From Rhipicephalus microplus (lineage: Eukaryota > Arthropoda > Arachnida > Ixodida > Ixodidae), in assembly GCF_043290135.1 (NCBI RefSeq), contig NC_134710.1, positions 137,848,155 to 137,912,154 of the forward strand: a DNA stretch of 64,000 nucleotides. Reading direction: 5' to 3'. Positions within the stretch are counted from its first letter, which is position 1. Each line of letters starts with the position of its first letter. Positions 34,850 through 45,900 of this stretch are shown here, one piece after another. The notes below the pieces were generated by a model, which did not search any database, had not been told where the DNA came from, and saw nothing but the letters and a program-made list of their open reading frames with translations. The translations under genes were made by a program, and so were the position numbers.

Positions 34850-34961
34850 TATTAAACAGCAGGAAAGAAGTGTAAATTTAAGGGCTTGTTTTCTTTGTTG
34901 GACACAATATGAACAAAAACTAACAGACAATAATGCCAAGGAAAGTATAGGGGGTGGTATT
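34850..34961 (+). repeat. Family B repeat, right-hand end, cut by the LTR element
   Basis: AAGAAGTGTAAATTTAAGGG ... CCAAGGAAAGTATAGGGGG-TGGTATT matches 37546-37637. The next base of the repeat (ACAAGTGACT) is found only after the LTR element, at 37197. Confidence 0.85.
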
Positions 34962-35098
34962 TGTGGTGTCGTGGTTTCCGTTGTGGTGTTGGAACTGGTT
35001 GGCTGGCCCCTAGAGGGTGTTGTACATATGTATATAATGTACAGGTAAGCATACGACTTTTTGCTACTAGTGCTACCGTGTTCACCACCCTGGATACA
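34962..35098 (+). repeat. 5' LTR, shortened
   Basis: The first ~85 bases match the 3' LTR closely (GGCTGGCCCCTAGAGGG, TTGTACATATGT). After that the two diverge and this copy appears shorter, ending near GGATACA at 35098. The end is uncertain. No clear primer binding site follows. Confidence 0.6.
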
Positions 35099-35223
35099 GC
35101 CCACCAATACTTCAGTTCTGTGGATCACCAGTTCGTGACCACCGAGACTGCAGATTCCAGACCTTTGCACGAGGGGCGGCTCCACTTTTATTCTCTCTGC
35201 ATCCAGTCTGTCTCGGCAGCAGC

Positions 35224-35960
35224 ATGTTCCCCGCAATTCCACCACCTCCGTTCCTGCAATGCTCTGGCATGCCTCCAATTTCCTGGAAGACATGGCGTCC
35301 TGTCGTGCAAGTGTACATCAACACGGCCACTCTGGAGGCTACGCCAGATGCTAAGAAGGCGTTGCTGCTCAACACACTTGTAGTGGAGGGATTACAAGCA
35401 TACTACAAGGCTGCTGACGAGCAGATGCTGCTTGACGGTGTCCAGGCTTCAGGAGATGGCGCAACACGCGACGCGTACCAGTAGGCCTTAGCCGTTCTGG
35501 ACGCATACTTCGCGTCGCCTAAAGACGCTTTCTGCGTCCGGGCCCGATTCCGGCGGAGAGTTCAAGAACCGGACAAGACTTGTCCAATTCATTCTGGTGC
35601 TGCAGCAGTTGGCCAACAACTACGATTTCGGCACCGCAGCAGAAACAATGGTGCAGGACTAGATTTTGCACGGCCTGCATGACCTTGACCTGCTAAGGTC
35701 ATTCGGTCAGATAGGGGACACTTTCACAGTCCAGTCAGCATTGGAACATGCCAGGGAAGAGGAGCGCATCGACCAAGCGTTGCAGCAGCTGGCTGCTCCG
35801 CAGGCCGACTCGATTATGCAACACGAGCATCAACGCCACGGCATTTGTCCTCCTCGACCCATACTGCTACAACGTTATGCTTCCAATTCTGCTGTGCCAT
35901 CGGCCCCTCCAAGGTCTGCAGAAATTTCGCAAATTCTACTGGGCTATACTTCAACTTCAT
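35224..35960 (+). pseudogene. Gypsy-like gag remnant
   Basis: The frame starts MFPAIPPPPFLQCSGMPPIS, then WKTWRPVVQVYINTATLEAT and AKKALLLNTLVVEGLQAYY, a pattern common to tick Gypsy Gag proteins. TAG codons stop it at 35482-35484 and again near 35660, both at positions where CAG would be expected. A frameshift lies near 35570-35590. The later part reads VLQQLANNYDFGTAAETM and then FTVQSALEHAREEERIDQAL, the usual end of the capsid region. A zinc knuckle was not seen. Gag would form the virus-like particle; this copy cannot. Confidence 0.7.
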
Positions 35961-36930
35961 AAGCAGCGACGATCCCTGCTCGGACTGAGAACATGCTCAC
36001 ATGCGCTGCACCTGATAGCGTCCCAGCTGAGCGTACCAGTTCCACCTCAGTTGAGCGTACCATGGTTCCACCTGATTCGACTGGGAGCGCTGCTGCGAGG
36101 ATGGCTGTTCTGATCCAGTCTGCCGCTGCTGCTCATGCTCTTCCTGCATCAGCTGTCCATCCTTGGCTTGTGCCTGCTCCCGTTCTACATGCTGTTCCTC
36201 CTGCTCCGGCTGTACTTCAGACTGGTGATCATCTTCGGGAGACTGTGTCTATTCAGTGTCCACCAAAGGTGCATCCGCCAAGCATTCCAGCCGTGATTCC
36301 GGAGTCAGTCTCTATTCTACGTGCTGTCGAGATGCTTCCACTGGTCGCGTCTACCCTGATTGTATCCGTTCCTGCTCTCGGCACGGGTTCTGCATCAGTG
36401 GCGCCGAGCCATGCCTCTTCGGAGCATCGTTACCTGCCTGTTCCGGGCCCGACTATGCCGAAAGTACCCTGGATACAGAGCTCATGGGCCTATTCATTCG
36501 CTTTACCAGACTGCTGTGGGCGGCGACAATTCAGACGGCTGTCGCTGAAATGGCCCCATTACAGGCGTCGGCGCCGTACACGTAAACATCGCAGTGACTA
36601 TGCGGACATCCTCGGATGATGGGCCGTATATTTTGCACTGTGCCTTGCTTTCGTGTCGCTTGCTTGGTTTGATAGTGTGTTTGCTATACATTCGTATCCT
36701 TCATTGTGTTACGTGCAGGGTGTGCTTGTGTTAGTGTTACCCCCCCCCCCCCCCATGCTTTCTATTCAAGGGGAGAAGGATGTGATGATGTTATTCCTTC
36801 TCAAGTGTGCATTACCTTTGCATTTTAGTGTGTTTGCTGTATATATCTTCAGCTGTTATGTTGTACATTTTTTTTCCTTTTCTGAGTATCCTGTGCATTC
36901 TATTATTGTGCGTTGGTTGCGTGGAGGAGC

Positions 36931-36998
36931 CCACATCATCTTCATTTCAAGGGGGGATGATGATGTGGGGTCCCCCCCTCGAAATGAAGATGATGTGG
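36931..36998. repeat. Inverted duplication at the polypurine-tract/LTR junction
   Basis: CCACATCATCTTCATTTC at 36931-36948, with AAGGGGGGA to 36957, is matched in reverse complement by 36971-36998, which includes the first five bases of the 3' LTR. The spacer is 13 bp (TGATGATGTGGGG). One base mismatch and one indel separate the arms. Confidence 0.92.
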
Positions 36999-37191
36999 TG
37001 TCGTGATTTCGGTTCTGGTTTTGGAACCAGTTGGCTGGCCCCTAGAGGGCGTTGTACATATGTGTATAATAGCATGCTTGTGTACATAAAAAGGTTCCTG
37101 CTTGGCTACGGGCTGCTGCGTACGTCTTGTCAGCCAACGCTTCAGCGCCATGCCCTGTGTTCTCCGTGCGGCGCGTCCGCCACACGATACA
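36994..37191 (+). repeat. 3' LTR, 198 bp
   Basis: It starts TGTGGTGTCGTGATTT and ends CACACGATACA. A TATAAT-like stretch near 37065 and ACATAAAAAGG near 37085 could serve promoter function. The 3' half has no close match in the 5' LTR. Confidence 0.82.
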
Positions 37192-37710
37192 GTATTACAA
37201 GTGACTAAAATGTAATTGTGAAGAAAGAAAAGTCAACGAAAAAATAACTTGCAGCCAGCAGGGATTGAACCTGCGTCCTTCTAATAACGTGTCCAACGCT
37301 CTTACCCTAAGCTACAGTGGTGGTCATCCCTCCATCCACTTTATAGGGTACATATGCGCATTTAACTGTGGAAGCGTCAGTCAGCGCCACCAGTAGCCAT
37401 TACGGCGAGTGTGGACCACTCATTTTTTTGCTTGTTGGTGTCATGTAGCTCATGATCTTATTACCAGCTAGCAGCTTACCAATAATCCCTCGCATACTAC
37501 CTGAAGGCATAAAGTCTGCCAAAACAAGAGCCCTAATATGAATGAAAGAAGTGTAAATTGAAGGGCTCAGTTTCTTTGTTAGACACAATATTATAAGAAC
37601 AGACAAAAATGCCAAGGAAAGTATAGGAGATGGTATTACAAGTGACTGCAATGTAAATGTGAAGAAAGAAAAGTGGACGAAAATATAACTTGCCGCCGGC
37701 AGGGATCGAA
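37192..37710 (-). repeat. Family B repeat: one full 441-bp unit and the start of another
   Basis: ACAAGTGACT begins a unit at 37197 and again at 37638. Both are followed by GTGAAGAAAGAAAAGT and a reversed tRNA-like head. On the minus strand the head reads TAGCTTAGGGTAAGAGC and a B box GGTTCAATCCC (37262-37320). The second unit breaks off after GGCAGGGATCGAA at about 37710. With 34850-34961 this gives an array of at least two and a half units before the LTR element split it. Confidence 0.8.
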
Positions 37711-38335
<625 letters not shown>

Positions 38336-39705
38336 CTTTCTTCTCAATGAATTCACTCAACTCTCACTTTTACTGGGTTGTGTTGCCAAGTGATACGAAA
38401 TGGAACTCGATCGTACCCCTGTGATGTTTTCGCATCCCGTCCTGGTTTCCCATAGGGGAAGATAATGTGTAATTTTTTTGTGTGTGTCATTGAAGTGTGG
38501 CTGCCACGAATGGGAATTAACCTTGTACCCATATGCTTATTAGGGCAAACCCAGAGCCTTCAATAAAAAGTGACACAAAATAATTACAACTCAAACTTTT
38601 GACACCACTGAGGGCACTAACATTTCACCAGCTTGCCTCAGGATGCATGTGGTTTAGAATACAATGCATGATTCAGGCCCACTGCTTTGCCTTCAGACCC
38701 TCTTTTACATGCATCAACTCTTGTTCTTCTGAATGCAATGTTCCCATTCCTGTCCTGGCCATGCCAAAGAGGCCGGCGTATTTCTCAAGAGATAAGAAAA
38801 ATGGTACTTTCAATTATGGTTGGCTGTTGATAATTGAAACTAGATAGGACCCATGAATTAGGTTTGAATTAGAGTTTTGAAAAATAGAAGTTTTCTTAAA
38901 CTGACTCAAAGCAACTTACCAACTGGTGTTATAATAAACGTTCACACATACCTAACCTGGGGACTTTAAAATTGGGGTGAGTCATAAAGTGGCAAGAGAG
39001 GGGGAGGAGACAAAAAATAAAACTAGTGTGTGTTATTTGTTCCTGCAGGCCGCAACATCATAGAAATTTCTCATTGATTGCAAGCAAGCAAAATTTTTAG
39101 ATGTCAGCAATAATACTGGTACTGATTATTATATACGACCCGTGCACCCATCTGTAATTAAGGGACAGATTGGGCTGTGTCCATGACAGCTGGCCGCCAC
39201 TTCCCAATCTCGGAACACAAGTGCGCCAGTGCGCTGAGGTGAAAGTGACTTAAGCATTCCGCACACAATAGACCAAGTCCATACCGTCCGTTTTTCAAAA
39301 TTTTTATCTGCCGCAATCTACATGCAATTGTTGGTGAATGTTGTTGGGGTAACTTGGCGGCTTTTCAGGTAGACCATTGCCGTTCTTTGTGAGTGCTAGC
39401 GATGCAAATATTTATCTAGAAGTGACGAAGGCAGCATATATTTTTGAGCCAGGCAAGTAAAAAAATATTAATTAAATTGAATTATGCAATGGCACATTTG
39501 GATTAGGAGACCTTAAAACCAATTGCAGACAGGCCGGGTCAATCAAACATTCAAAATTCCATCTCAGCTAACCGAAAGTTCCAATCCAAAGAGCGAATAA
39601 TCGAGAGTATAGTGTATTTCGCATTGCTCATTAGGACTAGCCTACATGAGCAGAAGAAAGAGTAAACATTTGAGATAAATCACCAAGTTATGATTGCTCA
39701 CTAAC
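38336..39705. other. Intron segment
   Basis: No exon, RNA gene or clear repeat was recognised. AT-rich. Confidence 0.4.
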
Positions 39706-39743
39706 CTTTCAATCTCCATGCATTGTTCTTCATCTGAAGCTTG
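39706..39743 (-). CDS. Micro-exon of the minus-strand split gene
   Basis: The acceptor is TTTGCAAGCACAG (with an earlier AG five bases upstream) and the donor GAAAG|GTTAGT. The 38 bases read QASDEEQCMEIE plus two bases of an Arg codon. Start phase 0 fits the end of exon 48996-49074, and end phase 2 fits exon 30332-30397. The exon is short, so support comes mainly from phase agreement and acidic, helix-like composition matching its neighbours. Confidence 0.6.
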
Positions 39744-40781
39744 CTGTGCTTGCAAAGCGATAGAAGTGCAGGTGTTTTTCTTTGTAGAAAACTTCAAGGC
39801 ACCAAGAGCCAACTATCACTCGCCAGGTACATCTCTTCTTTTAGTTTGTTTTCAAGCACAAATGTGGACAGCTCGGTGAGGAACATTAAGCACCGTAGTG
39901 TTCCCGTCTGCAGTAGGACTCGCGAGTTGAATTCATGAAGAAAGGCTGCACCGGCATGGTTGTCCTGCGATAAGCAGTTAGAGGAGAATAAATACCAGAC
40001 ATTCTTTTCTACTAATTTTAACGTTCATTTTACTCCTTTCTATGATGAACGAAGCATTTGCAAGTTCTCTGGAATCCTGGCAGCATTCAAGAAAGCATGA
40101 TGCAAACAAATGAAAAACAGCACAAAAACAGAAAGACTTAAAAGTGACATATATAATGATGCAAGCCCGATTTTCTAGCTTTTAAGCCATTTCTTTGCTG
40201 GCAAAGTTCATGTGTACCTTTTTTTTGCATACGCTAACAGTGTCGCTTAAGATGGCTTACCAGAAGATGCAAGTTAATCTGAAATCATCAATAAATAAAG
40301 GCATGCAATACAATACAGTCTGTGTCAAAATTCAAGACACCACTAGGTCTGAAAAACTGTGTATTTCCCAGAAATTTGCTACTGTATTTGGTTGAACTGC
40401 AGAGGACATGTTATTGTTATTACATTCCAGAAGAGGCCAGAAAAATTTGTGGCTGCCTGCCGAAGAAGCGGAAGTATTGAGCTTTTCCTTGTGTCTCCCT
40501 AAACTTTCATGCGAAACAGCACAGGAACGGGCCTAGTAGAAATAAGACACAACACAAGCGCTGCCGATGCGTGCAATGTTAGGTCTTAGACAAGCAGAAC
40601 CCTGCCAGCTCATTGTTTATTGTGTGGCTGCAATGCACTCTTCAGTGACTGTGAAGGCGGACTTTCACTGTTATGTCATTACCATTGACCATGCGACAGG
40701 TCATGTTTTTGTCTTTTCTTAGTTCCCTTTAACAGTATATATTTTCTGACAAAATAAGATTGAACTAGTTGTTCGTCAGTG
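39744..40781. other. Intron segment left of the hAT element
   Basis: No gene is supported. Text near 40530-40560 (GACACAACACAAGCGCTG) is loosely similar to the dispersed repeat at 14421-14760. Confidence 0.4.
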
Positions 40782-41008
40782 CAGTGATGAGAATGGCCAA
40801 AAGTGTTATGTATCAGGTTTTGTAGCAGGAAAAATGATGATTTGTAGCAGCTGCCCTCAGTTTTGTAGCAGATTGTGAAAACGAAAAAAAAACCAGGTCA
40901 GATGGCGTTTTAATGCTTTTATTAAACAAGAAAATGAAGTATTAAATACAGTGTGCACATGAGTTCAATGACGGCGCAACTAATGCAAGCTTTAAACAAA
41001 GACTAGTA

Positions 41009-42847
41009 TCACAAATATATGATGACTGGTTGGCACAAAGACGCAGGTACACAATACATGAATGTCGCTTGCATGAAACACACTAAGCTTTCTTTCCTTT
41101 TTTTCTCCACATACAAGTGTGGCATACACTCGGTCATTTTTTTTCGTGCTTGAGCAAGCACTGCTCGCCCACTCACGATGTCAGAGAAGTTCTTCAACTT
41201 CATGGCCCGCTGAATCAACAAGTCAGCATTTTTAATCATTCGTTCTGTCTCAGCCACTTCCTTTTTGGCTTGGTGATTGGCAAGTTCCACATTCGGTGAA
41301 CTTTGCTCTGCATCTATTCACATACGCTTTGATGGTCGTTCTTCAGCTGCAAGGCGCTCCGCATACCGTCTTGATGCCCCCTTGACAGCCTTGATGACAT
41401 CGGAATTGACTGGAAATGAGCACGGGTCACTGTCAAACCTGTTTGAATATGACATTATGTGATGTATGCCATTTACACTTGAGAGAGAAAAATTTGACCT
41501 GCTGTGCCGGGCTCTTGAGTTTTCACTACATCCACGCTCAACATCGTCATTGCCATGCGGAAGTGATCTAAGTGCCTTGATTAGCTTGGACAATAGCGGA
41601 TGTTTTGGCCCACCCTGACCATCTTTCATGATGAAAACTTGATACCAGTATTTGTCCAGTGGCATGTCAGAACATGCATGTAACTGGTTCGATTTAGCAC
41701 TGTCAATTCATCAAGAATAGATGAAATCTCAGCGGGTTGAATTATCTGGGGTGCACACTTTGCAAGATATCTGAAAGAGCCCCTTGAAGATTCCGCACTA
41801 TGATTGCTCGGATGCAGGCACCTGACATGTTGGAGCATCTGATTCTCAAGAGGTAGTTTTTCCATCAAGTACTTCGAACATGTAATGTAGAATGACTTTG
41901 CTCCTAGCCGGAACACCGTGCAGCAGAGTGTTTTAAGTAATAATACACATCATTTACGACAGTTTCGGCCTCACTGCCGAATGAATCCAAGGCACATTAA
42001 AAGGCGTTGTGCACCTTATGTAGGGAACACTCCCCAATATCTATCAGGGAACCATGCTGCTGGATAAGTTTATTTTTAAGCGACTTCATTACGTTTGGTC
42101 CATTACTAAAAAATGCAAAGAAGCCAGCACTGGGAACACTCTCAATAGCCTCATTTAGAAGGTCGCTCGCAGTTGCTTTATTTAACTAAAAGGACTGAAG
42201 GTGTTCCAAAACCACCATTTTCTGGGCATCGGAAAAGTATTGCATAATGATGTCCATTTGCTGACAACGCTGTTCCGGAAGAGGTGTCTCATCTATACAG
42301 ATGCCATAGAAAACACTCGATTGGTTGACTTCTTTAAGCACAAGCCTCTTAAAGCACGGTCCAAGGCCATCTGACACGACATACAACACTTTTTTTCTGC
42401 TACACGAAAAGTCTTTTGCCGCCTTCGAATCTGGAAACATTGGTCTGTGCAGAGGTGCAGCTGTGTCTCACCAGTTATAAGGAATCCCCTTAAATAATTA
42501 TACAACACAATCGTGGATGCAGCTGAAAAATTCAGGATGGCTTGAACTGCTGCTGGTCGATTAAGTTTCCCATCAGGACAACGTAGCTGCTTCGTACCCT
42601 CCAAGTGCTTTTTGCTTTGCGAGTGGCACTTCACTGCACTCACACCATGAAACGCACAGTTGATTGGCAACACACGACACAAAAAAACATCTTCTTCTCT
42701 TTCATCAGTCCTACACCACGCCTCAAAAAGATCACCGTTGGCATCCATGTTTTTCAGCAGGCCCGCATTGAACTTATCTTTGAGAGTGGAGAGTGCCATG
42801 ACGCCACCGCCGTGCACGACGCGCGTAGTCGTACAACCATACAACAC
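41009..42847 (-). pseudogene. hAT-type transposase with BED-like finger, disrupted
   Basis: From 42847 the frame has a BED/ZnF-like segment DVFLCRVLPINCAF...HSQSKKHLEGT (about residues 50-85). Next come AAKDFSCSRKKVLYVVSDGL and FYGICIDETPLPEQRCQQMD (a catalytic Asp region), then DGPNVMK-like FFSNGPNVMKSLKNKL near 42090. Near 41550 SLPHGNDDVERGCSENSR is the hAT C-terminal dimerisation motif. The last frame ends in a Lys-rich helix (41290-41009). Frame changes near 42300-42440, a TAG at 42186-42188, a TAA near 41998, and shifts near 41910, 41650 and 41310 break the gene. The domain order fits a hAT transposase; it is not functional. Confidence 0.78.
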
Positions 42848-42918
42848 CGCTATGCTCGCAATGATAGTTTATGCCGCCGGTACCACTGCGAGGCTGCGGC
42901 ACGCAGCGAAAACTGGGC

Positions 42919-43072
42919 TTATTCGTAAAAGCGCACATATATATATACACAGGTCAACAAAGTCACATGTCATATTAGCAGGAAAACAAAAAAATCTACT
43001 TTAGTGGCTTTGCAATATGACATGTGACTTTGTTGATCTATGTATATATATATATGTGCGCTTTTACGAATA
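42919..43072. repeat. Long inverted repeat, 58-bp arms
   Basis: TTATTCGTAAAAGCGCACAT through GTCACATGTCATATT at 42919-42976 is repeated inverted at 43014-43072, with a 37-bp spacer and few differences. TA sits just inside both outer ends, so it could be a TA-targeting foldback MITE. The adjacent 43073-43150 resembles the dispersed repeat of 14421-14760. Confidence 0.85.
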
Positions 43073-43479
43073 AATTTAGTTGATAGTTTGCGCTTGTCCT
43101 TATTTCGTGCTTTTTCACACCATAAGCTCGTTAAGAATGAACCAACTCGCCCAAAAAGTCACTATGCTGAAAACTGTAAATGAGCCTCAACCGCACTCAG
43201 CTCAAACGACAGAGCCACCAGATACCGACACTACACAGTGCAAGTCCACGCACAACTACAGTTACTTGCCGCTGTGGGCACATGGGCTAACAATAACGAA
43301 CACACGCCGTCCACGCATTAGATTGTATTGCCTACGAATGGTACGAGAGGCGGTGGTGGCACGAGAGGCGGCAGCCTATCTGCCACCTGGTATTGCTGAA
43401 AAATTCCCTTGACGGTGGCCTCCGAGATACAGCAGCGCATTGCCAGGTAATCTCGGAGGCTATGCGTAGCAGCTTTGGA

Positions 43480-43620
43480 GCAGTTCTGCTTATTTGTAGC
43501 ATGCATGTAGCAGCGTTCACGAAATTTAGCAGGTTGGAGCAATGGTGCTCATTTGTAGCATAGATATAGCAACTTTAATAAAACGTTGCAGCTTGGAGCA
43601 ATTGTAGCAGCTTTCCCATC
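43480..43620 (+). repeat. GTAGCA/GGAGCA motif array, right subterminal region of hAT
   Basis: TTTGTAGCATG, CATGTAGCAGC, TTTAGCAGG, TTGGAGCAA, TTTGTAGCATA, ATATAGCAAC and ATTGTAGCAGC lie within about 140 bp. Three further copies (TTTTGTAGCAG) are at the left end, 40818-40875, in the same plus-strand direction. hAT transposases commonly bind short subterminal repeats, so these are candidate binding sites. Confidence 0.7.
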
Positions 43621-43624
43621 ACTG

Positions 43625-44759
43625 TCAAAGCTCGTGTTGTGTGTTAACTCTACTCGTCCAGTTCCTGCGCCATTTCAATGCACAAAAGTACTTCATATGA
43701 AGCATAAGAAAGCTGCGAACTAAAATTTGGCAAAAAGAAACCATTCATGTAGCCTAAGTGCACGGGACTTAAAATTGAATTGAAGCATGAAGGTAATATG
43801 CCACACTTATTTCTCAGCTATTACTAAAACACCAATAACTGAAGAAAACATGGCATAAATATGCACTGAACGATAGTGTGCATTTAGAGCAAAGTTCAGT
43901 GCAACGTAACAATGACATATCCGTGATGCTTTACTTTAAAAATAAGCATGAATAGCATTAGTAATATGTAGAGATGTAGGAATAGTAAATTTTAAATTAA
44001 AAGTGAATTCAAAGCAAATACTAACTTCGAATAGAATATCTCAAGTAGAATCAGCAAAATCTCATTAACTCGAAGTCACTAGGGCCGCGAGAAATCTTCG
44101 GTCTAAGCGGATTTCTGAAATAACAGTGAAGTATGTCTTGTTTTCTGCTGGCATACATTTCGGTTGCCACGATTCCACCCCTCCCTTTTTTTTTCCTTTT
44201 TTTGTGCTGGAAGTAGCAAGGTTTAGGTGCTTCAGCTGCCACTTATTAGTATCGCTACATTACACTGCCTTGTGACTCTTAACGGCCGTTGCTTCCGCGG
44301 ATTTGCGGCGAAATCAGGATCGGGAATTGGCACAGCACCCAAAGTTTTGAAATTAACCGGACTGGTGCTGACTACCACTTCAAATTATCTGCTCAAACTT
44401 ACATCGTGCAATACGGGACCGTGAAAAATTTTTTAATTGAGCAAATTTAAAAATAACCCATTCTGGACTAATAAGATTTTATTGTATATAACACACAAAA
44501 AAATTTGTTTTTGTCATGACCTAACTATTAGGAAATAGAACTAAGCTAAGCTAGAAACTGATATAACTACTAAGTACTAGAACTAGACTTGTGCAAACGT
44601 CACTTTATCGTTCAAGGCAAACTGGAACCAATATTAAATAGTAGCAGGATCTGAATTCTGATATAGAGGTAAAATATGTTAAATTTAAAAGTTTACAATT
44701 ACAACTCACATAGGCCCATATAAAATGCTTTCACACATCAATCACACATCACGCACACA
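43625..44759. other. Intron segment right of the hAT element
   Basis: AT-rich. No gene or known repeat recognised. Confidence 0.4.
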
Positions 44760-45900
44760 AACTATCATAATCATCACCAGTCTGACTACACCTAACTTTC
44801 TGTCTCCCCCTCGTGCCTTCTCTTGGGTTCCAGTCAGTTACCCTTAATGACCAGCTAGCGATTATCCTGTCTATGCACTACGTACCCTTCCCCTGTCCAT
44901 TTACTCTTCTTCATTTTAACTATGATGTCCTTAAAACTTTTTTGTACCCTGACCCACTGTACTCTCTTCTCTAGCCCATACCTGTCATTTTCCTTTCCAT
45001 CGCATGCTGCACGGTTTTTAATTTAACTTTAACCTTTTTCGTAAGTCTCTAAGTTTCTGCTTCATTGATAAATACCGGTGAGATGCCGCGGTTCTATACC
45101 TACCTCTTGAGGGATAGTGGCAATCTACTATTCATGATTTGAGGATGCTTGTCGAACGTGCTCCACCAAATCTTTATTCTTCTAGTTGTTTCACTCTCAT
45201 GGTTTGGCTTCATGGTAAATTACCAGTACTATTCCTCTACAACTTTCTGTGTCGCGCTACGCAGTGCTGAGCATTGTTCTCTTTAAAAAGTGTTGTACAT
45301 TAGATTTATTTTTATGGATATTAATTTTAAGACCCATTCTTTCTATTTCCTTGTCCGATTCGGTAGTCATGAGCTGCGATTCGTCCCCTGAGTTACTCAT
45401 CAATGCAATGCCATTTGCAAATTGCATGTTACTAAAGTACTCTCTATTAACTCTTATCCCTAACACTTCCCAATCTAGGGACCAGAAAACTAGTAAGCCA
45501 GCGGTCTATAGCTGAGCCATTTTATAAGAGGCATGCTCCGGGCAGCAATTCTTGCCTTATATATTAGATGTCTCTTATAAACAGAGAACCACGTATGCAT
45601 GTTCTTATCAAGCCGTATTGGTATTGGCACAGTGGTGTTTCCCATACTCATTTTTTTCATATCAATGTCTTTTATCAAGGGGGTTCGATTGTTGCATTAG
45701 GAAGATCGTACCTCCCTGCATTACACCCTTTATTGATATTCTGGTGTTTAGGGAGTACTAAAGCTGCAGTGGATCTACAGTACATTTCTTCCAAATGTTT
45801 ATATATATGCTTTGTCAATAGCTGGATTCCAAAGTGCCTGCATGACTGCTGATATCTGGGCATAAACACCCTCCCGTAATGTATGAATGCTATATATAGG
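44760..45900 (-). mobile_element. RTE-like LINE relic, third copy
   Basis: Minus-strand blocks match the 3.2-5.6 kb element. The C-terminal part lies at 44770-45210. RT text containing LGIRVNREYFSNMQFANGIA (catalytic FADD changed to FANG) and MGLKINIHKNKSNVQH lies at 45257-45466. The upstream RT lies at 45760-45895. It has many stops and indels and the segment between 45470 and 45740 is poorly matched. Older than copies A and B. Confidence 0.75.

Larger units (their letters stand above)
34962..37191 (+). mobile_element. Gag-only LTR retrotransposon with exact 5-bp target duplication
   Basis: The element runs from TGTGGTGTCGTGG (34962) to CACACGATACA (37191) and is flanked by GTATT at 34957-34961 and 37192-37196. 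Between the LTRs lies a decayed gag-like frame but no recognisable protease, RT, RNase H or integrase in 2230 bp. It is therefore non-autonomous and would depend on a related Gypsy element. The interval 35961-36900 is GC/C-rich and has no recognisable domain. Confidence 0.88.
40782..43624 (-). mobile_element. hAT transposon, 2.84 kb, inactive
   Basis: The ends are CAGTGATGAGAATG (40782) and, read inverted, CAGTGATGGGAAAG (43624): 12 of 14 positions match and both open with CAG, as is usual for hAT. The interior encodes a hAT-like transposase on the minus strand, and both subterminal regions carry repeated GTAGCA motifs. The flanking 8-mers (CGTCAGTG and TCAAAGCT) do not match, so the target duplication has decayed or the outer limit is slightly off. 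It lies in an intron of the minus-strand gene. Confidence 0.78.

Noticed and set aside
35993..36619. 208-codon frame in the LTR element as a pol or env protein
   Set aside because: Its composition is Ala/Pro/Ser/Val-rich with no catalytic motif; GC-rich sequence gives long frames by chance here.
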